A program made the position numbers and the translations under genes. From Flavobacteriales bacterium UBA2306 (GTDB lineage Bacteria; Bacteroidota; Bacteroidia; Flavobacteriales; Weeksellaceae): DNA of 64,000 nt. The notes under the pieces are model-generated. The model was not told the DNA's origin. It searched no databases and worked only from the letters and a program-made list of their open reading frames with translations. The stretch covers positions 293,605 through 357,604 of the forward strand of contig DDVS01000002.1 of assembly GCA_002345565.1 (NCBI GenBank), read 5' to 3'. Shown one piece after another: positions 33,437 through 42,193 of the stretch (position 1 is its first letter; each line of letters opens with the position of its first letter).

Positions 33437-34687
33437 TTATTTCTTCCTGAAAAACCCTTTATTCTTCGGTTTTTTGAATCCAATTTCACTTTTTTGCTGT
33501 GGTTTTGGTCTTGGTGTAAAAGGTTTGTTGTTGCTGTCTCTTTTTTGCTCCACCAAGTCATCTGTATGATAAGGATGATCTTTCACAACCGGGATTTTCT
33601 TCCCAATCAGTTTTTCCGTATTTCTCAAATTGGCTAAATCCAAACCGTCCACAAATGAGAAAGAAGTACCTTCGGAACCGGCTCTTCCCGTTCTCCCGAT
33701 TCGGTGAACATAGGTTTCGGAAACGTCGGAAAGTTCGTAATTAACCACATATTTCAATTCATCAATATCAATTCCTCTTGCTGCGATGTCTGTCGCCACC
33801 AGAACTCTCGTTTTTTTCGATTTAAAATTGTTGAGCGCATTTTGTCTCGCATTTTGAGATTTATTTCCGTGAATAGCTTCTGCGGAAATCTGATGTTTTT
33901 GCAGAACTCTGGCGATTTTATCGGCGCCGTGTTTGGTTCTGGAAAACACCAGTACCTGATCTAGTTTTGCATCTTGCAAAAGATGAATCAGTAAATTATT
34001 TTTATGATCTTTTTCTACAAAATAAATACTTTGCTGGATGGTATCTGCGGTAGAAGAAACCGGCGCAACTTCTACTTTTACAGGATTTACAAGGATTTCT
34101 GACGCCAGTTTTGCAATTTCTTTCGGCATTGTAGCAGAGAAGAATAGGTTTTGTCTTTTTGCAGGAAGCAGTTTCAAAACTCTTTTCACATCGTGTACAA
34201 ATCCCATATCCAGCATTCTGTCTGCCTCGTCCAAAACGAAGATTTCCAGATGATGAAGCTTGATAACGCCTTGTGAAATAAAATCCAGTAATCTTCCTGG
34301 CGTGGCGATAAGAATATCAACGCCTTTTTTCAGTTGTTGCTCTTGTGCATGTTGTTTTACGCCCCCGAAAATAACAAGAGATCTCAGTTTGAGATTTTTA
34401 CTGTATGCTTTGAAATTTTCTTCTATTTGGATGGCTAATTCTCTCGTTGGTGTCAGAATCAATGCTTTGATCTGATTTCTATATTGTTCTTTCTCGGAAA
34501 GGTTTTGCAAAATAGGAATGGCAAAAGCAGCCGTTTTTCCGGTTCCGGTTTGGGCGCTTCCCAAAAGATCTTTTTTCTGAAGAATAGAAGGGATGGCTTT
34601 TTCCTGTATCGGAGTGGGATTCTCGTAACCTTCGCTTTTAAGGGCGTCTAATATTGGTTTTATTAAACCTAATTGTTCAAAGTTCAA
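33437..34687 (-). CDS. rhlE: DEAD-box RNA helicase, RhlE type
   Basis: An ATP-dependent RNA helicase of 416 residues with the complete core: NPTPIQEKAIP (Q motif, near 22), AQTGTGKTAAFAIPIL (near 39-54), PTRELA, TPGRLLD, DEADRMLDMGF (near 153), SAT (near 184), ARGIDID and HRIGRTGRAG. The C-terminal tail is short, basic and proline-rich (TPRPKPQQKSEIGFKKPKNK). This is the RhlE subfamily, involved in ribosome maturation and RNA turnover. A T-rich hairpin and a -7-like TACCTTTG on the minus strand lie just upstream. Confidence 0.92.
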   Translation of the reverse strand: MNFEQLGLIKPILDALKSEGYENPTPIQEKAIPSILQKKDLLGSAQTGTGKTAAFAIPILQNLSEKEQYRNQIKALILTPTRELAIQIEENFKAYSKNLKLRSLVIFGGVKQHAQEQQLKKGVDILIATPGRLLDFISQGVIKLHHLEIFVLDEADRMLDMGFVHDVKRVLKLLPAKRQNLFFSATMPKEIAKLASEILVNPVKVEVAPVSSTADTIQQSIYFVEKDHKNNLLIHLLQDAKLDQVLVFSRTKHGADKIARVLQKHQISAEAIHGNKSQNARQNALNNFKSKKTRVLVATDIAARGIDIDELKYVVNYELSDVSETYVHRIGRTGRAGSEGTSFSFVDGLDLANLRNTEKLIGKKIPVVKDHPYHTDDLVEQKRDSNNKPFTPRPKPQQKSEIGFKKPKNKGFFRKK

Positions 34688-34713
34688 TTGAAATATTTTT
34701 AATTAAAATAAAA

Positions 34714-34739
34714 AAATTCCTTCAATTCAGAAGGAATTT
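34714..34739 (-). terminator. Terminator of the DUF6438 gene / hairpin ahead of rhlE
   Basis: A ten-base-pair stem AAATTCCTTC (34714-34723) with GAAGGAATTT (34730-34739), with a T-rich run on the minus strand. It lies 36 bases after the upstream gene's stop and 27 bases before the rhlE ATG, so it could also act in the rhlE leader. Confidence 0.7.
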
Positions 34740-34775
34740 ATGTTTTGCAAAGGTAAGTTATTTAAAATAAAGTTT

Positions 34776-35261
34776 TTATTTTACTTTTTCCCACTTTTGA
34801 TTTTGTTTCAGTTCAGAGATATAGGTGTAAAGTGATTTTAAAGCCGCAGGTTTCTCGCCCGCAGACATTTTGATTTCCTTTTGGCTGCCATCAAAAAACC
34901 CAATGGTAAGAATAGTTCTGGACGCATCCATAATTCTTTTATCCTCGTACTTGTCTGCTAAAGATTTTACATTAGCAGCATCTGTAAGAGCAATTAGTTT
35001 ATCAAAATTTTCTTTACCGATGGTAGATTTGAAGGTGCCTTCTCTTGGTTTTTCGAAATCACTTCTGTCACCACCTTCCGAGAAATTAAAATGTTCGGCT
35101 TCCAGAATTGCTGTTCTGTCTGGATTGATGGTTATTTTATAAATCGGGCAAAATCCGAAACAAGGTCCAACTTCATATTCAATTTTGGAATATTTTGAAT
35201 TTTGAGACGTGGCGCAAGACATTAATCCTAAAACAATAAAAAGACTGAATAGATATTTCAT
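34776..35261 (-). CDS. DUF6438-type lipoprotein
   Basis: A 161-residue predicted lipoprotein. The start MKYLFSLFIVLGLMSCATSQ gives a signal peptide with a lipobox (LMSC), so the ATG at 35261 is preferred to one 63 bases upstream that would bury the signal. The mature part has the domain's GPCFGFCPIYKITI (a CxxxC pair, near 36-49) and YEDKRIMDASRTILTIGFFD. The function of the family is unknown; it is probably anchored to a membrane facing the periplasm. Downstream of obg by 41 bases, so possibly co-transcribed with it. Confidence 0.75.
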   Translation of the reverse strand: MKYLFSLFIVLGLMSCATSQNSKYSKIEYEVGPCFGFCPIYKITINPDRTAILEAEHFNFSEGGDRSDFEKPREGTFKSTIGKENFDKLIALTDAANVKSLADKYEDKRIMDASRTILTIGFFDGSQKEIKMSAGEKPAALKSLYTYISELKQNQKWEKVK

Positions 35262-35302
35262 AGCAAATTTTTGACTTAAGTTTTCAAGAATTGTTCCGAA
35301 AA

Positions 35303-36286
35303 TTACCCGTGGAGTTTTTTCCAAATGGCATCTTTCAATTCCTGAAGACCTTCGCCAGTAACACCAGAGAAGAATAATGGTTGTCTGTTTTCGGGAAATT
35401 CTGCGGCAATTTCTGCTTTCAGCTCGTCATCTAAAAGGTCTGATTTGGAAACCGATAAGATGAAATCTTTATCCACCAATTCGGGGTTATATTCCTTCAA
35501 TTCATTTTCCAAGATTTTAAATTCCTGAAAATGATCTTCAGAATCTGCCGGAATCAGGAATAACAAAATCGAGTTTCTTTCGATATGTCTCAGGAATCTG
35601 TGTCCTAGACCTTTACCTTCTGCAGCGCCTTCTATAATTCCTGGAATGTCTGCCATAACGAAGGATTTGTAATTTCGCCATTCTACGATGCCTAGATTGG
35701 GTGTTAAGGTTGTAAAAGCGTAATCTGCAATCTTAGGCTTTGCAGCAGAAACGGAGGAAAGTAAAGTGGATTTTCCTGCATTGGGGAAACCAACTAATCC
35801 AACGTCTGCAAGAAGCTTCAATTCAAAAATAACGTAGCCTTCTTCACCTTCCATTCCGGGTTGTGCGTATCTGGGAGTTTGGTTGGTAGAGGATTTAAAA
35901 TGCTCGTTTCCAAGACCGCCTTTTCCGCCTTGCATAATGATGATCTCTTGCCCGTCTTCCAGGATTTCGCCAAGGATTTCGCCTTCTTCATTTCTGGCAA
36001 TAGTACCCACAGGAACATGGATGTAAACATCTGCGCCATAAGCTCCGGTTAACTGATTTTTACCACCGTTTTGTCCACGCTCTGCTTTAACGTGACGTGT
36101 GTAACGTAGCGGTAGAAGTGTCCATTCGTGAGCATTACCTTTCATTATAATGTGGCCGCCACGACCGCCATCTCCACCATCGGGGCCACCTTTTGGGATG
36201 TATTTTTCTCTGCGAAGATGGGCAGAACCAGCACCTCCGTGACCGGATTGACAATGAATTTTTACGTAATCTACAAAATTGGACAT
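35303..36286 (-). CDS. obgE: GTPase ObgE/CgtA
   Basis: Ribosome-associated GTPase needed for 50S assembly and stress response. The 327 residues start MSNFVDYVKIHCQSGHGGAG, the Obg glycine-rich fold. The G domain carries GFPNAGKST (G1, near 167), the DIPG Walker B (DIPGIIEGAAEGKGLG, near 213) and SKSDLL (G4, near 280). A start 57 bases upstream would add residues translated from an inverted repeat and is rejected. It follows adk on the same strand. Confidence 0.96.
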   Translation of the reverse strand: MSNFVDYVKIHCQSGHGGAGSAHLRREKYIPKGGPDGGDGGRGGHIIMKGNAHEWTLLPLRYTRHVKAERGQNGGKNQLTGAYGADVYIHVPVGTIARNEEGEILGEILEDGQEIIIMQGGKGGLGNEHFKSSTNQTPRYAQPGMEGEEGYVIFELKLLADVGLVGFPNAGKSTLLSSVSAAKPKIADYAFTTLTPNLGIVEWRNYKSFVMADIPGIIEGAAEGKGLGHRFLRHIERNSILLFLIPADSEDHFQEFKILENELKEYNPELVDKDFILSVSKSDLLDDELKAEIAAEFPENRQPLFFSGVTGEGLQELKDAIWKKLHG

Positions 36287-36309
36287 TTCTTTAATTTGAA
36301 ATTTGAAAA

Positions 36310-36353
36310 AATTTGAAATTTGAGATCGATTTCCAAACCTCAAATTTCAAATT
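36310..36353. repeat. 15-bp inverted repeat between adk and obg
   Basis: AATTTGAAATTTGAG (36310-36324) is the exact reverse complement of CTCAAATTTCAAATT (36339-36353), with 14 bases between. The left arm is doubled by a further TTTGAAATTTGA just before it. No T tract typical of a terminator follows. Confidence 0.7.
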
Positions 36354-36358
36354 AAAAA

Positions 36359-36937
36359 TTATTTTATTTTTTCTACTTCAGCAAATAATTTTTCTGAGAT
36401 TTCATCAATGCTTCCCACACCGTTAATCTCTGTATATTTGCCTTGTTTTTTATACAATTCTGCTACTTCCGCAGTTTTTGCATAATATTCTTTGATTCTG
36501 GTTCTAATGATATCTTCATTAGAATCATCTGTTCTTCCGCTGGTTTCTCCTCTTTTTAAAAGTCTTTCTACAAGGGCTTCGTCTTCAACAACTAAAGATA
36601 AACAAACACTGATTTCTGAATGGAGTTGTTCTTTTACAATGGTTTCAAGCGCTTCTGTCTGAGCAGCAGTTCTAGGAAATCCGTCAAAGATAAATCCTGC
36701 AGCATCTGTCGGTTTTTTTACCTCGTCGATTAACATGTCAATCGTTACCTGATCTGGAACTAATTCTCCTTTATCAATATAAGATTTTGCGAGTTTTCCA
36801 AGTTCGGTATCATTTTTCATATTGTAACGAAAAAGATCGCCGGTCGAGATTTGTTTCAAGTTAAATTTCTCGATAAGATGTTGCGCTTGGGTTCCTTTTC
36901 CACTTCCTGGAGGACCAAAGAGAACAATGTTAATCAT
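36359..36937 (-). CDS. adk: Adenylate kinase
   Basis: Interconverts ATP + AMP and two ADP. The 192 residues begin MINIVLFGPPGSGKGTQAQ with the P-loop (residues 8-15). The AMP-binding residues in STGDLFR (near 32) and FDGFPRT (near 85-91) and the short LID around RGETSGRTDDSNEDIIRTRI (near 128-147) identify the short, non-zinc form. It lies 39 bases after hpt on the same strand, with obg following. Confidence 0.96.
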   Translation of the reverse strand: MINIVLFGPPGSGKGTQAQHLIEKFNLKQISTGDLFRYNMKNDTELGKLAKSYIDKGELVPDQVTIDMLIDEVKKPTDAAGFIFDGFPRTAAQTEALETIVKEQLHSEISVCLSLVVEDEALVERLLKRGETSGRTDDSNEDIIRTRIKEYYAKTAEVAELYKKQGKYTEINGVGSIDEISEKLFAEVEKIK

Positions 36938-36976
36938 GACTTCTTTAATTTATTGATGATTTATTTCTATTGATAA

Positions 36977-37531
36977 TTAATGATTGATTCTGCCTTCTTC
37001 TAATTGATACAAATCCGGTAGATTTCTTCCCAACTCGTCATAATCTAATCCATAGCCCAATACAAATTTGTTCGGGATTTCTTTGGCAACATAATCAATG
37101 GTAAAGTCTTTTTGGAAAACGTCCGGTTTCAGTAGCAAAGAAGCGACTTTCAAAGATTTTGGGCGTTGTGTATTTTTGAAATATTCAAAAAGGTTTTCTA
37201 AGGTGTTACCAGTATCTACAATGTCTTCCATCAATATAATATGACGGTCCACAACGTCTTTAGTAAGATCCATTTTTTTGTAAACAATACCTGTAGATTG
37301 CGTTCCGGAATAAGAACTTACCTGCAAAAATGCAATCTCACATTTCCCAGGGTAATATTTTAAAAAATCCGAGAAAAACATAATGACACCATTAAGAACG
37401 CCTACAAAAATGGGTGTTTCATCTTTGTAATCTTCGTAAACTTTAAGGGCTAATTCTTTTATAATTTCCTGAATTTCATCGTGTTTAAGATAAGGGACAA
37501 AACTCTTGTCGTGAATTTGTATAGACTCCAT
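36977..37531 (-). CDS. hpt: Hypoxanthine phosphoribosyltransferase
   Basis: Salvages hypoxanthine or guanine with PRPP to the nucleotide. The 184 residues include VGVLNGVIMFFSDFL (near 47), the PRPP-loop signature RHIILMEDIVDTGNTL (near 94-109) and a C-terminal purine-site KFVLGYGLDYDELGRNLP. The ATG at 37531 starts the conserved protein; the longer frame from 37615 adds 28 residues with no family match. First gene of an hpt-adk-obg run. Confidence 0.95.
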   Translation of the reverse strand: MESIQIHDKSFVPYLKHDEIQEIIKELALKVYEDYKDETPIFVGVLNGVIMFFSDFLKYYPGKCEIAFLQVSSYSGTQSTGIVYKKMDLTKDVVDRHIILMEDIVDTGNTLENLFEYFKNTQRPKSLKVASLLLKPDVFQKDFTIDYVAKEIPNKFVLGYGLDYDELGRNLPDLYQLEEGRINH

Positions 37532-37662
37532 ATTTATTTCAAAGCACAAAAATAAGGTTTTTATACCAATTGACCGATTTTCTTTTTTTGCGATGCAGAG
37601 AAATGAGTAATACAATTTAATTATCTATATTTGCGTTACTATTTCCGAAAAAGAATTATACT

Positions 37663-38694
37663 ATGTTCAAGTCACTTTTCCATTGGAAAGTATTACTCAA
37701 TATCGTTTTGGCAGTGGCAATATTTGCCGGTTTGGTTTGGCTCACATTCCGTTGGCTAGAATTTCATACCAGTCATGGAGAAGAAGTTCCCGTACCTAAT
37801 GTAATGAATATGACCGTTCATGAAGCGATTAAGATTTTGGACGATTCTGGTCTGGAATACGAGGTAGACAGTTTTAAATACGATCCTAAATATAAGCCTT
37901 TTCAGGTTTTAGCTGTTAATCCTAATCCGGGTGCTAATGTTAAAAATGGGAGAGTTATCACTTTAAAAGTTAATCCAAGAACGTGGGCAAAGGTCGCAAT
38001 ACCAGATATTATTGACAGATATAAAGGTTTAGCTTTTAATCAATTAAATCTCGTGGGATTAAAGGTAGGAGATACACTTTATGAACCAAGTATCCAGAGA
38101 GATGCTGTTCTTAGAATTTTATATAACGGCGTAAGTGTAAAGCCAGGAACTCAGGTACCGAGATTTTCTGCCGTAGATTTGGTTATTGGATCTGGTCCGC
38201 TGAGAAATGTTACTATCCCGAATGTAGTAGGAAGAACGGTTCAAGAAGCTAAAAAAATTATTGCGCAAGCATTATTTGAAGTAGGACTTGTAGAGCATGA
38301 AGATGGCGGTAAAGATGATTCTGATATTGTTTATTATCAGGATCCGGAATTTGGTGCATTGCGGGATCAAGGCATGCAGATTGATCTATGGGCCAGTAAG
38401 AAAACGCCGGCAGAGATGCAAAATAAAATAAAACAGTTGGATGAGATGTATCGTCCAAAAATTGATACAACCCTGCCTCCTATTCAGTACAATGAAGTTC
38501 CGGAGCCGAAAGCCCAATTGCCAAAAGTGGTGACGCCACCACCAGCTAATGCAAATACTGCTGTTGAGAAACCGAAAGCTACCGGAAATCTATCATCCAA
38601 TAATGCTACTCAAACTCAAAAACAAACAGCTACAACACCTTCCACTGCAAAACCGGCAGACAAGCCCAAACCTAAAAAAGTGGTGGTTGAATAA
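37663..38694 (+). CDS. Membrane-anchored PASTA-domain protein
   Basis: A 343-residue protein. A short cytoplasmic start and one membrane helix (about residues 10-30, LLNIVLAVAIFAGLVWLTF) are followed by three PASTA domains (about 44-110, 112-182 and 184-247). They contain VPNVMNMTVHEAIKILDD, IPDIIDRYKGLAFNQLNLVG and IPNVVGRTVQEAKKIIAQ. A proline- and threonine-rich basic tail ends it. PASTA domains bind peptidoglycan fragments; in this protein they lack the kinase normally attached in Gram-positive organisms. It lies divergent from hpt and before rluD; a cell-wall role is inferred. Confidence 0.88.
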   Translation: MFKSLFHWKVLLNIVLAVAIFAGLVWLTFRWLEFHTSHGEEVPVPNVMNMTVHEAIKILDDSGLEYEVDSFKYDPKYKPFQVLAVNPNPGANVKNGRVITLKVNPRTWAKVAIPDIIDRYKGLAFNQLNLVGLKVGDTLYEPSIQRDAVLRILYNGVSVKPGTQVPRFSAVDLVIGSGPLRNVTIPNVVGRTVQEAKKIIAQALFEVGLVEHEDGGKDDSDIVYYQDPEFGALRDQGMQIDLWASKKTPAEMQNKIKQLDEMYRPKIDTTLPPIQYNEVPEPKAQLPKVVTPPPANANTAVEKPKATGNLSSNNATQTQKQTATTPSTAKPADKPKPKKVVVE

Positions 38695-38706
38695 ATATTA
38701 AAAAGT

Positions 38707-38733
38707 GCTTCAACATAACGTTGAAGCTTTTTT
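38707..38733 (+). terminator. Terminator after the PASTA gene
   Basis: An eight-base-pair stem GCTTCAAC (38707-38714) with GTTGAAGC (38720-38727), then six T. It lies between the PASTA gene and rluD, so they may be expressed separately or partly attenuated. Confidence 0.78.
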
Positions 38734-38745
38734 AAACTCAAATCT

Positions 38746-39813
38746 ATGCTGGACGAAAACGAAGATTTTTTAGAAGACGAATTGATTCATAATGATATAT
38801 CTGCTGATGACGAGAACAGTGGATTATATGAACATCTTAATATTGTTGTAGATAAAAAGCAGGAGCCGCTGCGTATTGACAAGTTTTTACTTATCCATCG
38901 TCAAAATTCTTCCAGAAATAAAATCTCACAAACATGCAGAGCTGGTAACGTAACAGTTAACGGTAATCCTGTAAAACAAAATTATAGGGTAAAACCAGGA
39001 GATGAAATTAGCGTACTATTAGCGCATCCTCCAAGAGAAAATGTCATTATTCCGCAAGATATTCCGATAAATATCGTTTATGAAGATGATGATCTTGTTG
39101 TCGTAGACAAAGATCCTGGTATGGTGGTGCACCCTGGATTTGGAAATTGGGACGGGACTCTGGTAAATGCTCTGGCTTTTCATTTTTCAAAAGATCCTAA
39201 TTATAATTCTGATCTTGATAGAGTAGGACTGGTTCATAGAATTGATAAAGATACTTCTGGACTGCTAGTTATTGCAAAGAATGAATATGCACTAAGCCAT
39301 CTCGCAAAACAGTTTTTTGATAGAAAAACAAGACGCCTTTATTGGGCTTTTGTATGGGGCAACGTGCAAGATGATGAAGGAACAATTACAGGGCATATCG
39401 GCAGACATCCAAAAAATAGAATGCAAATGTACACCTACGTTGATGGTACTCATGGCAAACATGCAGTTACCCATTACAAGGTTTTGGAACGTTTCCGTTA
39501 TATGACTTGGGTAGAATGTAAATTAGAAACCGGCAGAACGCACCAGATTAGAGCTCATATGAAACACATCGGACATACTTTATTTAATGATGAAAGATAT
39601 GAAGGAAATATTATTATGAGAGGTATAAATTTGCCAAAGTATAAACAGTTTGTACAAAATGTTTTTGAAATTTTGCCAAGACATGCCTTGCATGCTCATA
39701 CATTAGGATTTATACATCCTGTTACAAAAAAAGAAATGTATTTTGAAAGTCCAATGCCAAAAGATATGCAAGATGCTGCAGAACGTTGGAGAAAGTATCT
39801 GGATAATAATTAG
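38746..39813 (+). CDS. rluD: RluA-family 23S rRNA pseudouridine synthase (RluD-like)
   Basis: Makes pseudouridine in 23S rRNA. The 355 residues show an acidic N-terminal extension (about 25 residues) and an S4 RNA-binding domain (about 34-90, RIDKFLLIHRQNSSRNKIS). The catalytic domain has the signature GLVHRIDKDTSGLLVIAKN (near 164-182; catalytic Asp in HRID). GRTHQIRAHMKHIGHTLFND (near 263-282) is also characteristic. Specificity as RluD and not another RluA member is a guess from the S4 domain and length. Confidence 0.92.
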   Translation: MLDENEDFLEDELIHNDISADDENSGLYEHLNIVVDKKQEPLRIDKFLLIHRQNSSRNKISQTCRAGNVTVNGNPVKQNYRVKPGDEISVLLAHPPRENVIIPQDIPINIVYEDDDLVVVDKDPGMVVHPGFGNWDGTLVNALAFHFSKDPNYNSDLDRVGLVHRIDKDTSGLLVIAKNEYALSHLAKQFFDRKTRRLYWAFVWGNVQDDEGTITGHIGRHPKNRMQMYTYVDGTHGKHAVTHYKVLERFRYMTWVECKLETGRTHQIRAHMKHIGHTLFNDERYEGNIIMRGINLPKYKQFVQNVFEILPRHALHAHTLGFIHPVTKKEMYFESPMPKDMQDAAERWRKYLDNN

Positions 39814-39820
39814 AGTTTTA

Positions 39821-39828
39821 TATATTTG
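39821..39828 (+). promoter_or_regulatory. -7-like element at the start of the PorP/SprF gene
   Basis: TATATTTG matches TAnnTTTG and ends 5 bases before the chosen GTG. If used, transcription would begin at or just beyond the start codon, giving a leaderless or nearly leaderless message. Confidence 0.35.
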
Positions 39829-39832
39829 CATT

Positions 39833-40801
39833 GTGAAGAAAAATTATATATTCTATAAAATATTTTTACTGATTGTTACAGGTCTTTTTGTGGAGATCAA
39901 ATCTCAGGAGACTTTGCCTTTTTATCAGCAATATCTTCTGGACGGAGATTTTTTATTCAATCCCGCATTACTTGGCAAAACAGATGATGTAGTTATTAAT
40001 CTTAACTACCAAAAACAGTTTTCGCAGCTGAGCGAATCCCCCAATGTACAGTCTCTCGGAATCCATGCGAATGTATTTGACAGAGTAGGCGCAGGTATTT
40101 CTGTTTTTCGGGATCAGAATGGTCCTATTTCCTCTAACGGATTAATGTTAGGCGCTTCCTATTTTATTCCACTTTCAGATGAAGAAGATCGGCAAGATCA
40201 GTTCTCATTTGGAATTGGCACCAATTTGTATAATATGAATATCGATTATACCCAAATCAATGCAGCCCAACAAGGCGATCAGGTTTTGGGAGAGAATACC
40301 AATGATATTTTTATAGCATACGCCAACCTGGGAGCTGGGGTAAAATTCAGACACTTTTTTGCAGGCGTTTCTGTAATGGATATTCCCATCAGTAACGATC
40401 TTCCTATTGTTAACGGAATAGAGCCTTCTCCAACAAAATTTTATTTTAACGCAGGCTATGATTGGCATTTTACAGACGGCATTTTTATAACGCCTTCATT
40501 AATGATGAATCTTAATACCAATTCTACTAGGATTGTAGATTATAACCTTATGGCTACCCTTTTTGGAGAAAACAACAACCTCTCTGGCGGAATTAGTTTT
40601 CGAAGTGCCAAAACTTCAGTAGGAAGCCAGAATCTGGGACTTTCTCCCGTAATCAAAGGTAAAGTAGCAAATTTCACCTTCGGAGCAGTGTATAATTTTG
40701 GCGTTTCCGAATTGACAGAAAATTTTGGTAACAGTTTTATGTTATCAATTGGTTTCAATATTGATAATTTTATCAATACCAGAGGTTTCCGTTATAGATA
40801 A
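39833..40801 (+). CDS. PorP/SprF-family type IX secretion membrane protein
   Basis: An outer-membrane barrel of the family that anchors T9SS cargo, 323 residues from the GTG at 39833. The GTG start gives a clean signal peptide (KKNYIFYKIFLLIVTGLFVEIKSQ, cut after KSQ, here split as IFYKIFLLIVTGLF and VEIKSQ). A longer frame beginning inside rluD is rejected. Family features are LPFYQQYLLDGDFLFNPALL just after the signal and barrel strands to the end (SFMLSIGFNIDN). It is an orphan: no large SprB-like adhesin or other por/spr gene is adjacent. It sits 19 bases after rluD. Confidence 0.85.
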   Translation: MKKNYIFYKIFLLIVTGLFVEIKSQETLPFYQQYLLDGDFLFNPALLGKTDDVVINLNYQKQFSQLSESPNVQSLGIHANVFDRVGAGISVFRDQNGPISSNGLMLGASYFIPLSDEEDRQDQFSFGIGTNLYNMNIDYTQINAAQQGDQVLGENTNDIFIAYANLGAGVKFRHFFAGVSVMDIPISNDLPIVNGIEPSPTKFYFNAGYDWHFTDGIFITPSLMMNLNTNSTRIVDYNLMATLFGENNNLSGGISFRSAKTSVGSQNLGLSPVIKGKVANFTFGAVYNFGVSELTENFGNSFMLSIGFNIDNFINTRGFRYR

Positions 40802-40855
40802 CTTAATATTAATTTGAATAACTTTGAGCTCTGATTTTTTTCAGGGCTTTTTTTG

Positions 40856-41980
40856 ATGATTTACCTTCACATTCCTTTCTGTAAACAGAAATGCAGTTAT
40901 TGTAATTTTCATTTTTCGACTTCTTTTGGATTGAAAAATGAGATGCTATCTGCGATCAAAAAAGAAATCCAACTTAGACATAACGAACTAGAAAATAGAA
41001 CGCTAAAATCACTTTATTTCGGCGGAGGAACACCTTCTGTGCTAAGTGTAGATGAAATCAAATCTTTGATTGATGAAATTCAAAAATATTTCAGTTTTGA
41101 TAATAATATTGAAATCACTTTGGAATCTAATCCAGATGATTTGAATAAAAATTTTCTCAAAGAATTATCCGGGACAGAAATCAATCGTTTATCAATTGGA
41201 ACACAGAGTTTTTTTGATGAAGATTTGAAATTAATGAATCGCGCACACAATGCTTCCGAAGCTGAAAGTTCTATTAAAAGAGCGCAAGATTTTGGATTAG
41301 AGAATATCAGCATCGATTTGATTTATGGTTCACCCACTTCAAATTTCGAAATCTGGAAAGAAAATCTCAATAAAATAATCGAGTTACAAGTTCCTCACGT
41401 TTCGTCTTATGCACTAACTGTTGAACCCAAGACTGCTTTAGAAAAATGGATTGAGAATGGAAAAGTCAGTTCTCCCGAAGAAGCAGAACAGAATCAGGAA
41501 TTCTATTATATGAAAGATTTTTTGAAAGATAATGGATTTGACCATTATGAGATTTCAAATTTTGGAAAGCCGGGATTTCATTCCAAACATAATTCTGCAT
41601 ATTGGAAATCTGAACCGTATTTAGGAATTGGACCTTCTGCACATTCTTATAATGGGAGTTTAGAAAGAAGTTGGAATATTGCTAATAATCCAATTTATAT
41701 CAAGAATCTAAATCAAAATATTCTTCCACAGGAAACGGAAATCCTTTCTGAAAAAGACAGATTCAACGAGATGATGATGATTGGACTCAGAACAATTTGG
41801 GGCGTTGATTTGAATAAAATCAATCACAACTTTTCTTCAGAAATAACCGATTATCTCAATCAAGAAATCAAGTCAAAAATAGAATCTGGAATTTTGGAAA
41901 TAGAAAATAATTATCTCAAAATTCCTGAAAAACATTGGTTTTTGGCGGATGGAATTGCGAGTGATTTATTTATAGTTTAA
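40856..41980 (+). CDS. hemW: Radical SAM protein HemW (coproporphyrinogen III oxidase-like)
   Basis: A radical SAM enzyme related to HemN; HemW proteins are now thought to act as haem chaperones and not oxidases. The 374 residues start MIYLHIPFCKQKCSYCNFHF with the CxxxCxxC cluster motif (residues 9-16). LYFGGGTPSVLS (near 54) and RLSIGTQSFF (near 106) are typical, as is the C-terminal DHYEISNFGKPGFHSKHN. The ATG at 40856 is preferred to the TTG one codon earlier. No haem genes adjoin it. Confidence 0.93.
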   Translation: MIYLHIPFCKQKCSYCNFHFSTSFGLKNEMLSAIKKEIQLRHNELENRTLKSLYFGGGTPSVLSVDEIKSLIDEIQKYFSFDNNIEITLESNPDDLNKNFLKELSGTEINRLSIGTQSFFDEDLKLMNRAHNASEAESSIKRAQDFGLENISIDLIYGSPTSNFEIWKENLNKIIELQVPHVSSYALTVEPKTALEKWIENGKVSSPEEAEQNQEFYYMKDFLKDNGFDHYEISNFGKPGFHSKHNSAYWKSEPYLGIGPSAHSYNGSLERSWNIANNPIYIKNLNQNILPQETEILSEKDRFNEMMMIGLRTIWGVDLNKINHNFSSEITDYLNQEIKSKIESGILEIENNYLKIPEKHWFLADGIASDLFIV

Positions 41981-42063
41981 AGACTTCTAAAAGCTCAGTC
42001 AGACAATGCACAATTACTATCAAAGTTGTCACATTGAGCTTGTCGAAATGTTTTTCAGAATAA

Positions 42064-42175
42064 AAAATTCACTATTTTTGTAAAGCTAAATCTTTGCTGA
42101 GTTTTACGCCTTTGCGAACTTAAAAAATATTGCATTCGTCAAAAAAAAACTTTGCGGACTTTGCGTTCAAAATAA
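42064..42175. repeat. Tandem-word stretch upstream of murI
   Basis: Beyond a -7-like TATTTTTG near 42064, the gap contains ACGCCTTTGCGAAC and then CTTTGCGGACTTTGCGTTC, the same CTTTGCG 9-mer words found upstream of sdaA (24940-25025). No coding potential. Confidence 0.45.
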
Positions 42176-42193
42176 CAGATAAAAGATTATCTC

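Noticed and set aside
36287..36343. Upstream extension of obgE
   Set aside because: The added residues are encoded by the inverted-repeat region, while Obg proteins start at MSNFVDYVKI-like sequence.
37532..37615. Upstream extension of hpt
   Set aside because: The added 28 residues do not resemble the family; the shorter start gives normal length.
39743..39832. Start of the PorP/SprF gene inside rluD
   Set aside because: It would place about 30 unrelated residues ahead of an otherwise clean signal peptide.
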